A stretch of 64,000 nt of DNA from Polynucleobacter sinensis (GTDB lineage: Bacteria > Pseudomonadota > Gammaproteobacteria > Burkholderiales > Burkholderiaceae). The position numbers and the translations under genes are program-made. Under the pieces are notes generated by a model. It searched no databases. It was given only the letters and a program-made list of their open reading frames with translations, and had not been told where the DNA came from. Below are positions 28,165 to 37,314 of the stretch, one piece after another (within the stretch, counting starts at the first letter, position 1; every line of letters begins with the position of its first letter). The DNA lies in assembly GCF_001595985.1 (NCBI RefSeq), contig NZ_LOJJ01000018.1, positions 62,001-126,000 on the forward strand, read 5' to 3'.

Positions 28165-28933
28165 TGCCAGTATCCCCCTCGGACTCAATCTGCCAATAAC
28201 TCTTTCTGACTTCTGGATGATTGAGGCATTCCTCGTAACCACCTTCAGCAATTACGCGGCCTTCATGCATTACGATAAGGCGCTCAACAAAATTTTCAAT
28301 GTGAGAAATCTTGTGTTCAACCAAGATAATGGTTTGCTTGCCGATATGCTGGCGTAAAACATCAAGCACACCTTTGATTTCTGATTCAGCTAATCCTGCA
28401 AGAGGTTCGTCTAGCAGTAATACTTTTGGTTCCGCTAGCACCGCCATTGCAATTTCTAAACGACGTTTTTCGCCAAGACTAAGGTGCTGCACTAGACGAT
28501 CTTTAACATTTTCTAAATCAAAGGTTTTGAGGGTGTCTAGAATTTTAGGATTTTGATAGTGTGATTTACGAGTAGTGAGCAATAAGTCCTTGATTGAGGA
28601 TGCATGATTTTTGCGAAAATACACCAACAGAAGATTATCGGTAACGCTTAAGTTATCAAAAGTAGAGGTGAGCTGGAAGGTTCTGGTTAAGCCCTCTGCA
28701 ACCCTATCCTGAGCGGACATCTTTGTGATGTCAGCTCCACGATAAGTGATGGTTCCCTCATCCGGAAAGAAGAGGCCTGTTAACAAATTGAAAAAGGTAG
28801 TCTTTCCAGCCCCATTTGACCCCAGAATTCCGACTACCTCAAATTCATTGACGGTAAAGTCAACGTTATTGACAGCCACGAGATTTCCAAAGCGTTTCGT
28901 AACGCCTTGCGTTTGCAATATCACATTACTCAT
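28157..28933 (-). CDS. livG: ABC transporter ATP-binding protein LivG
   Basis: A 258-residue ATPase with Walker A GSNGAGKTT, the signature LSLGEKRRLEIA and Walker B KVLLLDEPLAGLAE. The LSLGE form of the signature and the C-terminal extension are usual for LivG/BraF. It is separated from livK by a hairpin with a T-run at 28941-28978, probably lowering its expression relative to the receptor. Confidence 0.93.
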   Translation of the reverse strand: MSNVILQTQGVTKRFGNLVAVNNVDFTVNEFEVVGILGSNGAGKTTFFNLLTGLFFPDEGTITYRGADITKMSAQDRVAEGLTRTFQLTSTFDNLSVTDNLLLVYFRKNHASSIKDLLLTTRKSHYQNPKILDTLKTFDLENVKDRLVQHLSLGEKRRLEIAMAVLAEPKVLLLDEPLAGLAESEIKGVLDVLRQHIGKQTIILVEHKISHIENFVERLIVMHEGRVIAEGGYEECLNHPEVRKSYWQIESEGDTGNA

Positions 28934-28940
28934 GCGGTTT

Positions 28941-28978
28941 TATATATAAAAATCCCCCGCCGATTAAGACGGGGGATT
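28941..28978 (-). terminator. Intercistronic terminator/attenuator between livK and livG
   Basis: On the minus strand, AATCCCCCG and CGGGGGATT form a 9-bp stem with a 10-base loop, followed by TTTTTATATATA. It lies between the livK stop (28990) and livG start (28933). In this position it should let only part of the transcripts continue into the membrane genes, so the receptor is made in excess. Confidence 0.75.
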
Positions 28979-28989
28979 GTATTGAGGTA

Positions 28990-30237
28990 TTAGTAACCCA
29001 AAGACTTTAGCGAAGGCATTACTTGATTTCCGCCAGCAGAACCAATCACTGAAAATAAATCCCATTCATTTTTTTGTTCTTTGGCGCCTTTACCTTTAAC
29101 TAGGAAGGCTGCATATTTATATTCGGCCGCATGATCTTCTCTCCAAAGTGCTGGACCTTTAACATTTGTATTAAATGCACCACCATTCGCCTGAATTGCG
29201 GCAGATGATTTGATAGGGTCGAAGGACTTGGATAGCTCAAAACCACGGAACATTTCTAAATAGGCGATGTAGGCAATGGCAGCATAGGCATCTGGTGGAC
29301 GTCCATACTTAGCGCGATAGAGATTGGTAAATTCCTTTGCACTCTTAGCCACTTCCTTATCTGGGAAATTATCTAAGTCGTAGTAGAAATAGTGCATTGC
29401 ATAGACACCCTCTAAAGCCTCGGGTGGCAAGCCTTTAGCAACAGTATTGGTAATAAATGCATTAAAAATAGTCATTTCTTTATTCAAGCCCATTTGATTG
29501 GCTTGCTTAAGAAGCGCAACAGCATCTGCAGCAAATTGTGAGGCAATGAATACATCAGGCTTAGCGGCTTTAACCTTTTGTAGTACGGTGGTGTAGTCGG
29601 CTGTGCCTAGTGATAATTCATCGTAGCCCACAATCTCTGCACCATATTCTTTAGCTGCGGCATACACGCCATCGCGAATGTCCCAGCCAAAACTATCGGC
29701 GCGTGCTAAGAAGAAAATTTTCTTCTTGCCTAATGTTTTGATGGCAGCTTGTCCAGCCATATAACCAACGGTCCATGGGCTATAAGCTGTAGCAAAAGTA
29801 GTCGGGGAAAGCTTTCCTTTTTCAAAGGCCTCTTTTGCCATCACGCAAACTGGAAAATAGGGTAAAGGATTTTTTTGAACCATAGCATTAATTGCGTAGG
29901 CTAGAGGGGCAAAAGTCTGACCTCCTAAGCCTTTAACGCCTTCATCAACCATATAGCGGTAGCGGCGGACGCCAACATCTTGCTTGGCCTCATCATCCGC
30001 AACAACACCTTCTACTTTGACTTTACCGTTTGGCATATTCAAGCCGCCACGTTTATTGATAACGTCAATAGCCAATAGCGCGCCATCTCTTTGGGTCTCG
30101 GCAACTGCCGCGAAAGTTCCAGTTAGGGGTAGAAGAATGCCCACTTTAATAGGGGGAGGGTCGGCAGCAAGGCTGGTGTTTGTGGCAAATGCTGTAAAGA
30201 GCGCTAACGAGAGTGTTTTTAACAGAAATTTGTTCAT
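28990..30237 (-). CDS. livK: Periplasmic ABC-type amino-acid/amide-binding protein LivK
   Basis: A 415-residue receptor with a signal peptide (about residues 1-24, ending SLAA). The mature Peripla_BP_6 start IKVGILLPLTGTFAAVAETQ follows. The ATG at 30237 is chosen over a GTG at 30243 because AAGGTG lies 5 bases upstream. It is longer than E. coli LivJ/LivK and closer to the receptors for aromatic acids, amides or urea. It is the first gene of the complete importer, which is the only self-sufficient transport system in this window. Confidence 0.92.
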   Translation of the reverse strand: MNKFLLKTLSLALFTAFATNTSLAADPPPIKVGILLPLTGTFAAVAETQRDGALLAIDVINKRGGLNMPNGKVKVEGVVADDEAKQDVGVRRYRYMVDEGVKGLGGQTFAPLAYAINAMVQKNPLPYFPVCVMAKEAFEKGKLSPTTFATAYSPWTVGYMAGQAAIKTLGKKKIFFLARADSFGWDIRDGVYAAAKEYGAEIVGYDELSLGTADYTTVLQKVKAAKPDVFIASQFAADAVALLKQANQMGLNKEMTIFNAFITNTVAKGLPPEALEGVYAMHYFYYDLDNFPDKEVAKSAKEFTNLYRAKYGRPPDAYAAIAYIAYLEMFRGFELSKSFDPIKSSAAIQANGGAFNTNVKGPALWREDHAAEYKYAAFLVKGKGAKEQKNEWDLFSVIGSAGGNQVMPSLKSLGY

Positions 30238-30435
30238 AGTCACCTTATCTTTTTAAGAATATTTATTGGGTTCAACACAAAAAGATTAATGCATAACTAA
30301 AAATCTATGAGTACTTATAAACCCTAGGTTTTGACAAAAAAATGCTACCTCGTTAGTGGGATCACAGTAGGAGGTGTACAAATATTTATTGCAGCTGCAT
30401 CAAAACGTGGCTGCATCTATTTATCAATAGATCGA

Positions 30436-30457
30436 GCCGATCTTTTTAGAGATCGGC
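30436..30457 (-). terminator. Possible terminator hairpin downstream of the flavin reductase gene
   Basis: GCCGATCT and AGATCGGC form a perfect 8-bp stem with a 6-base loop, 12 bases after the flavin reductase stop. The T-run is missing, so it may only stabilise the 3' end. Confidence 0.35.
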
Positions 30458-30468
30458 CCATTCTTAAC

Positions 30469-31122
30469 TTAATTGGCCTCTATCTCTCCAGCCTTTAAGC
30501 CTAGGCGCTGAATATCTTCCATGCTGGGTATGGCTTTGGTATAGCGCTCGCCTAGCCAAGCGTAATGATCGCCAAAGAGGCGAGCGATTGGGGAGTATTT
30601 TTCAGGAATGATGCGCTTGGTGAGTGGGTCTATGAGTTCATCTTTAATATGAATCGCTTTTATCCTTCCAAGTACTAGCGCTCTTCTTTCGGTTAACTCG
30701 ATAATCTGAAAAAGCTCACATTCTAAGCAGGCAGGCGCTTCCGCTATTCTTTGAACACCAACCGTCTTGCTATCTACTAAAGTAACGCCAGCGTAATCAA
30801 TTTCACTCTCATTAGATGGAATTTCAGCAGAGGCAATGTGCATTGCACCAATAATGGAGGAGTCGACCATATTGATCACGAATTCTTTTGTGTCCTTTAT
30901 GTTTTGCAGCGTATCTTTAGATCCCCCATTAGACTTTGCCCCGATTCCTAGTATTGCAATTGCAGGATCCTCAGAGAAAACATTAAAAAAACTAAAGGGT
31001 GCGGCATTGCATAAACCACTGTGATCTTTGCTGGTGACAAGCGCTACGGGCCTTGGTATGACTACGGCTGATAAAAACTTATACCGCTCTTGAGTGCTTA
31101 AATCTTCTAGCAATAAGTCCAT
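30469..31122 (-). CDS. Flavin reductase family protein (FMN-binding)
   Basis: A 217-residue protein of the flavin-reductase/DIM6-NTAB type. The flavin-binding pattern is seen in VIPRPVALVTSKDHSGLCNA and AAPFSFFNVFSEDPAI, followed by KDTLQNIKDTKEFVIN. Such proteins supply FMNH2 to two-component monooxygenases or reduce flavin themselves. The ATG at 31122 with AGGAG eight bases upstream is preferred to a TTG at 31128. No partner monooxygenase is adjacent; the FAD monooxygenase at 35600 reduces its own flavin and is not an obvious client. Confidence 0.88.
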   Translation of the reverse strand: MDLLLEDLSTQERYKFLSAVVIPRPVALVTSKDHSGLCNAAPFSFFNVFSEDPAIAILGIGAKSNGGSKDTLQNIKDTKEFVINMVDSSIIGAMHIASAEIPSNESEIDYAGVTLVDSKTVGVQRIAEAPACLECELFQIIELTERRALVLGRIKAIHIKDELIDPLTKRIIPEKYSPIARLFGDHYAWLGERYTKAIPSMEDIQRLGLKAGEIEAN

Positions 31123-31255
31123 CTGCAAGACTCCTGATGTTGGGTTATTTTGAGGCTGAAAAGTTTATTAGGTTAGCACCATATTTTCCTATGCAACCCT
31201 CTGAAAAAGATATATATTGATTTTCAAAATAAAAACTAACTTGTAGGAGACAAAG

Positions 31256-33001
31256 ATGGATGCTCTGAAATCAGAGATTCGGGATGGCATGCGTATTGAT
31301 TGGGATATGCCTATCGTGATGGACGATGGTCTTGTTCTGCGTGCTGATATTTTCCGCCCTATTCGAGCTGGTAAATTTCCTGTGATTTTGTCTTATGGCC
31401 CATATGGAAAGGGGCTCGCCTTTCAAGAGGGCTATAAAACTGCCTGGGAAATTATGGAGCGTGAAAATCCTGATGTGCTTCGGGGCTCTAGTAACAAATA
31501 TCAGAATTGGGAGGTAGTTGATCCGGAGAAATGGGTCCCTGATGATTATGTATGTATTAGGATCGACTCACGTGGTGCGGGAAGATCGCCAGGTTTTATG
31601 GATCACAACAATGCCCGCGAGACCCGAGACATTCATTTGTGCATTGAATGGGCGGCTAAGCAAAAATGGAGTAACGGGCGTGTAGGCATGAACGGTATTT
31701 CCTATTACGGAAGCAATCAATGGCGAGCCGCAGCAAGCAAGCCAAAGCATTTAGCTGCTATCTGCGTATGGGAGGGCTGGAATGACAACTATAGAGAATC
31801 AAGCCGTCATGGTGGAATTGCCTGCTCCTTCAGAAAAAATTGGCTGGAGATGCAAATCAAAACCGTTCAGCATGGTGTGGGTGATAGAGGAAAAAGAAGC
31901 GCTATTACCGGAGAAACTGTCTGTGGACCGGAGACCTTATCTGATGATGAGTTGCGCAAGAATGTGGATGATGTTTGGAAGCGTGTTATCGAGAACGAGA
32001 TGGTCTCTGATTGGTATGTCGAGCGTACCGCGAACTTAGACAAAGTAGACGTACCAGTCTTAAGTGCCGCAAATTGGGGTGGTCAAGGACTCCATACGCG
32101 CGGTAACTTTGAAGGCTTCGTGCGCTCAAAATCCAAGAATAAGTGGTTGGAAGTACATGGTGGATCGCATTGGGCGCCTTTCTATACGGATTATGGCGTT
32201 GCTTTGCAGAAGCGGTTTTTTGACTTTTATCTTAAAGGCAAAAAAAATGGTTGGAACAAAACGCCACCCGTATCCCTATTGGTGAGAAGCCCTGGAGAAA
32301 AATTTACCCTTCGCTATGAAAATGAGTGGCCGCTAAAGAGAACGCAGTGGACCTCTTTATATCTTGATCCTAGTCAGAAAACATTTTCTCAGTTTCCTTT
32401 AAAGCAAGAGGCAAAAGTTCAATATGACATGATGGGTAATGGCGTTACATTCGCCTTTCCACCCCAGACTCAAGAGGTTGAATTAACGGGCCCGATGGCT
32501 CTGAAGTTGTTTATTTCTTCCTCAACTGTAGATGCTGATATTTTTGCAATCGTGCGTGTGTTTGATCCTCAGGGAAAAGAGGTCTTATTTCATGGGGCGC
32601 TTGATCCAAAGACTCCTATTGCACAAGGCTGGCTAAGAGCTTCACACCGCAAGCTGGATAAGAAGAAAAGCCTACCCTATCGTCCGTGGCACAGTCATGA
32701 TGAAAAGCAGCCATTAACTCCAGGCGAGATTTATGAGTTAGATGTAGAAATTTGGCCTACCTGTATTGTTGTGCCAAAAGGCTACAGTATTGCGCTCTCG
32801 ATTCGAGGTCGTGATTATGAGCATGATGATGCCGCCGCTGTGCTGTCGAATATGAAGCATCCCATGAAAGGTTGTGGGCCCTTTACGCATGACGATGAGC
32901 AAGATCGACCACCAGCTATTTTTGGTGGCAAGGTAACTTTACATATGGGGCCAAAGCATCAGGCAAGACTATTGGTGCCGGTTATTCCAAAGAAAAAATA
33001 A
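31256..33001 (+). CDS. CocE/NonD-family alpha/beta hydrolase
   Basis: A 581-residue hydrolase of the X-Pro dipeptidyl-peptidase/cocaine-esterase type. The catalytic domain holds the nucleophile S149 in NGISYYGS. The oxyanion-side segment RIDSRGAGRSPG precedes it and the catalytic His is likely in HGGSHWAPF. A C-terminal jelly-roll domain (about residues 360-570) follows. There is no signal peptide. It hydrolyses an ester or amide. A good GGAGA site precedes the start. A Bug gene follows 23 bases downstream, so the hydrolase probably acts on the compound that receptor imports. Confidence 0.9.
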   Translation: MDALKSEIRDGMRIDWDMPIVMDDGLVLRADIFRPIRAGKFPVILSYGPYGKGLAFQEGYKTAWEIMERENPDVLRGSSNKYQNWEVVDPEKWVPDDYVCIRIDSRGAGRSPGFMDHNNARETRDIHLCIEWAAKQKWSNGRVGMNGISYYGSNQWRAAASKPKHLAAICVWEGWNDNYRESSRHGGIACSFRKNWLEMQIKTVQHGVGDRGKRSAITGETVCGPETLSDDELRKNVDDVWKRVIENEMVSDWYVERTANLDKVDVPVLSAANWGGQGLHTRGNFEGFVRSKSKNKWLEVHGGSHWAPFYTDYGVALQKRFFDFYLKGKKNGWNKTPPVSLLVRSPGEKFTLRYENEWPLKRTQWTSLYLDPSQKTFSQFPLKQEAKVQYDMMGNGVTFAFPPQTQEVELTGPMALKLFISSSTVDADIFAIVRVFDPQGKEVLFHGALDPKTPIAQGWLRASHRKLDKKKSLPYRPWHSHDEKQPLTPGEIYELDVEIWPTCIVVPKGYSIALSIRGRDYEHDDAAAVLSNMKHPMKGCGPFTHDDEQDRPPAIFGGKVTLHMGPKHQARLLVPVIPKKK

Positions 33002-33024
33002 GTTTGACAAAGTAAGGGGGCTTC

Positions 33025-34011
33025 ATGAACTATCGTTTAAAGAGTTATTCAATGGCTACAGTTTTGGCGTTGTCGATTGGCTTGTTTAGTCAATTTGTTA
33101 GCGCTCAAACTGGATCGTTCCCTAATCGACCGATTAAGATCATTATCCCGTTTCCGCCTGGTAACACTACCGACATCATGACGCGTTTGATTGCTCCGAA
33201 ACTGCAAGAGCGTTTGGGTCAAGCGATTGTTGTTGAGAATAAGCCCGGAGGATCGGGCATAGTTGGCATGGATTATGTTGCTAAATCTAAGCCTGACGGA
33301 TACACCATCGTTGCATCGCAAGGAGGCAACATGGTGGTACTGCCGCATACCAACAAAAATGTATCCTACAATCCCATTACTGACTTCACTCCTATCGCTT
33401 TGTCCACCCTAAACTATCAGGTCATCACAGCGAGTAATCAAGCGCCCTTTAAAACTTTTCCCCAAATGATTGAGTGGGCCAAAGCCAATCCTGGGAAGAT
33501 GACTGTAGCTTCAAATGGTGAAGGGGGATTTCCGCATCTTGTATTTGAAAGTCTCGCTAAAAATGCAGGCATTACATTTACACACGTGCCTTATAAAGGC
33601 ACTGCGCAGATTGTCACGGATATGATTGGTGGTCAGGTAATGTCTTCTGTTGATGGCGTCAGTGGTCCGGCGCCACATATTCGCTCAGGAGCAATTCGTT
33701 TGCTAGCAATCTCAAATAAGACAAAAGTATCCGAGTGGCCAAATACTCCAACAGTATCGGAGACAGTCCCAGGCTGGACTTCGAATGGCTGGTTTGGATA
33801 TTCGGGCCCCGCTGGGATGAATAAGGACGTTGTAAATAAGCTGAATGTCGAGATTAATCGAGCAATGAATTCTCCCGAAGTGCTGGAGCAACTCAAGTCA
33901 TATGGATTAGAAGTGATTTCAGAGCCGCCCGAATATTTTGATAAAGTGCTCAGGGCTGACTATGAGCGATATGGCAAGCTCGTTAAAGATATTGGTTATG
34001 AGCCTCGCTAA
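33025..34011 (+). CDS. Bug-family (TctC) TTT substrate-binding protein
   Basis: A 328-residue receptor with a signal peptide ending near FVSAQ. FPNRPIKIIIPFPPGNTTDI has N instead of the second G in the PGG loop; HVPYKGTAQIV follows. The ribosome site AAGGGGG is strong. It lies between the CocE-type hydrolase and a small cupin gene in one operon. Ligand unknown, possibly an ester or amide that the hydrolase cleaves after import. Confidence 0.93.
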   Translation: MNYRLKSYSMATVLALSIGLFSQFVSAQTGSFPNRPIKIIIPFPPGNTTDIMTRLIAPKLQERLGQAIVVENKPGGSGIVGMDYVAKSKPDGYTIVASQGGNMVVLPHTNKNVSYNPITDFTPIALSTLNYQVITASNQAPFKTFPQMIEWAKANPGKMTVASNGEGGFPHLVFESLAKNAGITFTHVPYKGTAQIVTDMIGGQVMSSVDGVSGPAPHIRSGAIRLLAISNKTKVSEWPNTPTVSETVPGWTSNGWFGYSGPAGMNKDVVNKLNVEINRAMNSPEVLEQLKSYGLEVISEPPEYFDKVLRADYERYGKLVKDIGYEPR

Positions 34012-34050
34012 TTTAGTAAACGCTACTTTGTAAAAAATATCGGAGTGTAA

Positions 34051-34338
34051 ATGCCTTTATATTCACTTGAAGAGTTTACGGATAAGACTAAGGCCGATGG
34101 ATACGAGGGTGTATCTATTCGCGAGTGGGCCGCTAATACCATTAGTCAGACCCATACGCATGAATTTGCTGTCCACGCAGTTGTGGTGCAGGGTGAGATG
34201 TGGCTTACTCGCGCCGAGGGAACGCAACACTTACAGGTTGGGGACACCTTCACGATGGATTCAGATACGCCCCATTCTGAAAAATATGGGCCCAATGGAA
34301 CTATCTATTGGGCCGCAAGACGATTCTCAAAAATTTAA
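34051..34338 (+). CDS. Small cupin protein (AraC-type N-domain-like)
   Basis: A 95-residue single cupin. QTHTHEFAVHAVVVQGEMWL carries three His, and VGDTFTMDSDTPHSEKYG carries the second motif His, so a metal site is likely. GGAG precedes the start. It follows a Bug gene by 39 bases. Such small cupins accompany catabolic operons, but no reaction is known for this branch. Confidence 0.83.
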   Translation: MPLYSLEEFTDKTKADGYEGVSIREWAANTISQTHTHEFAVHAVVVQGEMWLTRAEGTQHLQVGDTFTMDSDTPHSEKYGPNGTIYWAARRFSKI

Positions 34339-34412
34339 ATGTAATCTGGGTGCGTCTTATCAATTGAGCTGGTACTACCTACTATTTAATATCTTGATAT
34401 AAGTTAATTTCT

Positions 34413-35585
34413 ATGAATACTGGAACACCTGGAAGATATGAACCCTTTGGCTGGCATCATTGGCCAGATCATTTTTTTATGTCCTATCAGTTTAGGCGGA
34501 CTCTAGGCGAGACTCAAGAGGGCGGCGGGGCAGTAAGCGAATGTTTTCAGGCTGCCAGCAGGATGATTCCCGGTGACTTAAATAGTTGGCATGAGGAGTG
34601 GCTGAAAATTGCCGATAGAAATGATGCAAAGGGAGATGAGGCTGAGAGGCAGGGGCATATTCAAACCGCAATGAATTGCTGGCTAAGAGCAACCGAATAC
34701 TATCGTTCAGCAGAGTTTTGGTTGGATGCTAATGACCCAAGAAGGCTTCCTACTTTTACAAAATGTGAAAATGCGTCCCATAAGTGGTTGAAGTATTTGC
34801 CTGGTGAGGTTGTGGAAATTCCATACGAGGACGGTAAGACATTGCCTGCGTACTTCATTAAGTCTCCTAAAGGTGGGGATCGTCAACCGGTATTAATTTC
34901 TTTTGGTGGACTTGATTCATTTAAAGATGAATTATGGTTCATGACTGGACGTGGAGCGGTGCAGCGTGGCATTTCTGTTCTTTTAGTAGATGGCCCTGGT
35001 CAGGGTGGTGCATTAAGGCGCCAGGGTATCGTGTCTAGATATGACTATGAAGTTCCTGTTGGTAAATGTATTGATTGGCTAGAAAAGCGAACCGATATAG
35101 ATCCTAAGCGGATTGCTGTCAGCGGTTCAAGTATGGGTGGCTACTATGCCGCTAGGGCTGGTTCAATGGAACATCGCTTAGCTGCCTGTATATCTCATGG
35201 CGCTATTTGGGATATAGAAAAAAGATTTGCTGATCGTGGTGAAAATCACGCTCTTGCTGGGCATATGAAATGGGTAATTGGCTCTGATAATATGGCTGAA
35301 GCGGTAGTCAAGGCAAAGAAATTTAAGCTGGAAGGTGTGTTGGATCATATGCAATGTCCATACCTAGTTTTGCATGGCGGGCATGATGTGCTGGGCGTAG
35401 AGACGGTGAAGCTAGTTCATGATTATGCGAAATCAAAAGGAGTGAATGTGACATTGCGCCTTACCTCTGCCGAGGAGACTGGCGCAGAACATTGTCAGCA
35501 TGACAATCCAACCTTAGGGCAGGAGATTATGATTGACTGGTTGGCCGATATATTTGGGATCGACCAGCGTAAATTATTTACATAA
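34413..35585 (+). CDS. Alpha/beta hydrolase, FrsA / 2,6-dihydroxypseudooxynicotine-hydrolase-like
   Basis: A 390-residue hydrolase with an N-terminal helical domain (about 1-130) before the alpha/beta core, the arrangement of FrsA-like proteins and of dihydroxypseudooxynicotine hydrolase. The nucleophile is S240 in SGSSMGGYY; a late His lies in GAEHCQHDNP and an Asp in HGGHDVLG. It probably cleaves a C-C or C-N bond of a substituted ring ketone or similar substrate. The family match is by domain layout and motifs only. It is convergent with the FAD monooxygenase gene 14 bases away. Confidence 0.83.
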   Translation: MNTGTPGRYEPFGWHHWPDHFFMSYQFRRTLGETQEGGGAVSECFQAASRMIPGDLNSWHEEWLKIADRNDAKGDEAERQGHIQTAMNCWLRATEYYRSAEFWLDANDPRRLPTFTKCENASHKWLKYLPGEVVEIPYEDGKTLPAYFIKSPKGGDRQPVLISFGGLDSFKDELWFMTGRGAVQRGISVLLVDGPGQGGALRRQGIVSRYDYEVPVGKCIDWLEKRTDIDPKRIAVSGSSMGGYYAARAGSMEHRLAACISHGAIWDIEKRFADRGENHALAGHMKWVIGSDNMAEAVVKAKKFKLEGVLDHMQCPYLVLHGGHDVLGVETVKLVHDYAKSKGVNVTLRLTSAEETGAEHCQHDNPTLGQEIMIDWLADIFGIDQRKLFT

Positions 35586-35599
35586 GCGGTGATATTGGA

Positions 35600-36841
35600 C
35601 TAACTCATTTCTTCTGGTACTGCTTTGCCAGTTGCCAGTAGAGCGCTGATATCCACCGCTGTTTCAGCCATTACGGTATTGGCGCTTCTTTTGAGGCTGT
35701 CTTGTTCTTGAGCGGTTTTGTTGCCTTGAGATTGCATGTAGCGGCCTAAATATTGCGCTCTTGCCACAACATCTTGTCCCAGCTTAAGACGTTCATTGCT
35801 ATAGGCTTGTAATGCGCTGGGGGTGGCGCCTAAGGCATGGATATGTTTGGCTATTGCCATTGCTTCATCGCCAGCTTTGGTTACTCCCATCCCAACATGT
35901 GGGCGTCCAACAAAGGCGGCATCTCCCATTAGGGCAACCCTACCAAAGACGGTTTGCTCAGATCTAACATCATAGATGGGCTGCAGAAACGGGGTTGCAG
36001 TTTTTTCCAGAATTTCAGCGAATTGAGGTGCTAAAAGGGTTCGAGCAGCTTCGCGCACATTGTGGATATTTCTCCAAGAAACCTTCAAGGGCGGGATGCC
36101 AGTCGGATGCAAAATGCCGTCATCATCTGTCAGTAGCTCAATCAGCTCGTCTGATTCAGGGGCCGCTCTGTACCAAACAAAGTTATAGCGCCGCTTTCCA
36201 GGCCTTAAATCATTACCTGCCCCAGCGACTGGATACCCTAGCATTTGCTCGCCCTGGGGTAAACAAAACCCAAAATAATCAAATAGGGTATTTAAAGTAA
36301 ATCTTGAGAGGCAGTCTTCGTCACAGACCCCGCGCCAAGCTACATAACCAGCGTATTCAGGTTTGATGTTGGGTGCCAGTTGGGCGCGGACTGTTGAGCG
36401 AATACCATCGGAGGCAATCAGGATGTCGGCGGTATAGCTGCTACCATCCTCGCAGCTCACATGAACTGCATGCTCATCTTGTGTAATTTGATTAACATGT
36501 TTTCCCTGAAGATAGCGCTGCTCAGGGAAGTTTGTTTTAAGCAGCTGATACAGGCGACTCCATGAGGTAAGTGTTTGGGGAAGATCTATATCAGCAACGC
36601 GTTCACCATCAGGTCCGAGCGTGACACGTTTTTTGACTAAAACGCCCAGTGAGTCATCCACCTTGATGCCTGCCTCACGCAGTGCATCAGCTAGTGCATC
36701 ATGCGTCACAATGCCTGCACCTCGCCCATCTAGTAATCCCGCAGCCCTCTCCAATAAAGTTACATCATGCCCTTGTTGTAGCAAAATATTAGCCACAAAT
36801 AGGCCACCAAGGGAGCCGCCGACAACGATAATTTTAGACAT
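35600..36841 (-). CDS. FAD-dependent aromatic monooxygenase (PHBH fold, 2,6-dihydroxypyridine-hydroxylase-like)
   Basis: A 413-residue single-component flavoprotein hydroxylase. The dinucleotide-binding motif reads VVGGSLGGLFVANILLQQGH (GGSLGG at residues 8-13), and the second FAD motif is ALMGDAAFVGRPHVGMGVTK. GGSLGG rather than GAGIGG, and this length, are typical of the dihydroxypyridine hydroxylase branch, but other hydroxyaromatics are possible. It hydroxylates an activated ring with NAD(P)H and O2. It follows the VOC gene by 2 bases in a two-gene operon. Confidence 0.88.
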   Translation of the reverse strand: MSKIIVVGGSLGGLFVANILLQQGHDVTLLERAAGLLDGRGAGIVTHDALADALREAGIKVDDSLGVLVKKRVTLGPDGERVADIDLPQTLTSWSRLYQLLKTNFPEQRYLQGKHVNQITQDEHAVHVSCEDGSSYTADILIASDGIRSTVRAQLAPNIKPEYAGYVAWRGVCDEDCLSRFTLNTLFDYFGFCLPQGEQMLGYPVAGAGNDLRPGKRRYNFVWYRAAPESDELIELLTDDDGILHPTGIPPLKVSWRNIHNVREAARTLLAPQFAEILEKTATPFLQPIYDVRSEQTVFGRVALMGDAAFVGRPHVGMGVTKAGDEAMAIAKHIHALGATPSALQAYSNERLKLGQDVVARAQYLGRYMQSQGNKTAQEQDSLKRSANTVMAETAVDISALLATGKAVPEEMS

Positions 36842-36843
36842 AT

Positions 36844-37314
36844 TTACTTTAGCTGCTCACGTTGTTTTGCATCTAATGCTGCTTTTTCATGGGCGGGATA
36901 GTTCAACTCAATTACTATTCCATTAGGGTCCACAAGAAAAATTTGATGTAATTTAATCACTGGAACTGTTCGTTCTTGATAGGGAATATTGAGTGCTTTC
37001 AATTGCTGTAATTTTTCTTCTAATCCAGTTGCAAAAAAGGCAATGTGATCGACCGCACCAGAGCCCTTGAGGGTTTCAGGGTCACGCTCCCCAAGGTATT
37101 GCTTTAATCCATTTGGATCGTTTTTATCAATAGCAATTAAATGCAGCACTGCATTTGACCACTCATCTTCTGGGCCGTTATATAGCCATACTCCTGGAAA
37201 GGGAAATTCAGGTCTTGGGCCTACCGTTAAACCAAGTAATTGAGTAAAAAATTGCGTTGTTTTTTCAATCTCCAAACTTCGGATAGAAAAGTGATTTAGG
37301 CTGAGTGTATTCAT
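36844..37314 (-). CDS. VOC-family (glyoxalase/dioxygenase superfamily) protein
   Basis: A 156-residue protein related to the one at 25122. Metal-ligand candidates are H in LNHFSIRS, H in AVDHIAFF and E in IVIELNYP. The ATG at 37314 is used; a TTG two codons earlier is less likely. It is the first gene of the operon with the FAD monooxygenase, so it may open or isomerise the hydroxylated ring. That role is inference from position only. Confidence 0.87.
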   Translation of the reverse strand: MNTLSLNHFSIRSLEIEKTTQFFTQLLGLTVGPRPEFPFPGVWLYNGPEDEWSNAVLHLIAIDKNDPNGLKQYLGERDPETLKGSGAVDHIAFFATGLEEKLQQLKALNIPYQERTVPVIKLHQIFLVDPNGIVIELNYPAHEKAALDAKQREQLK

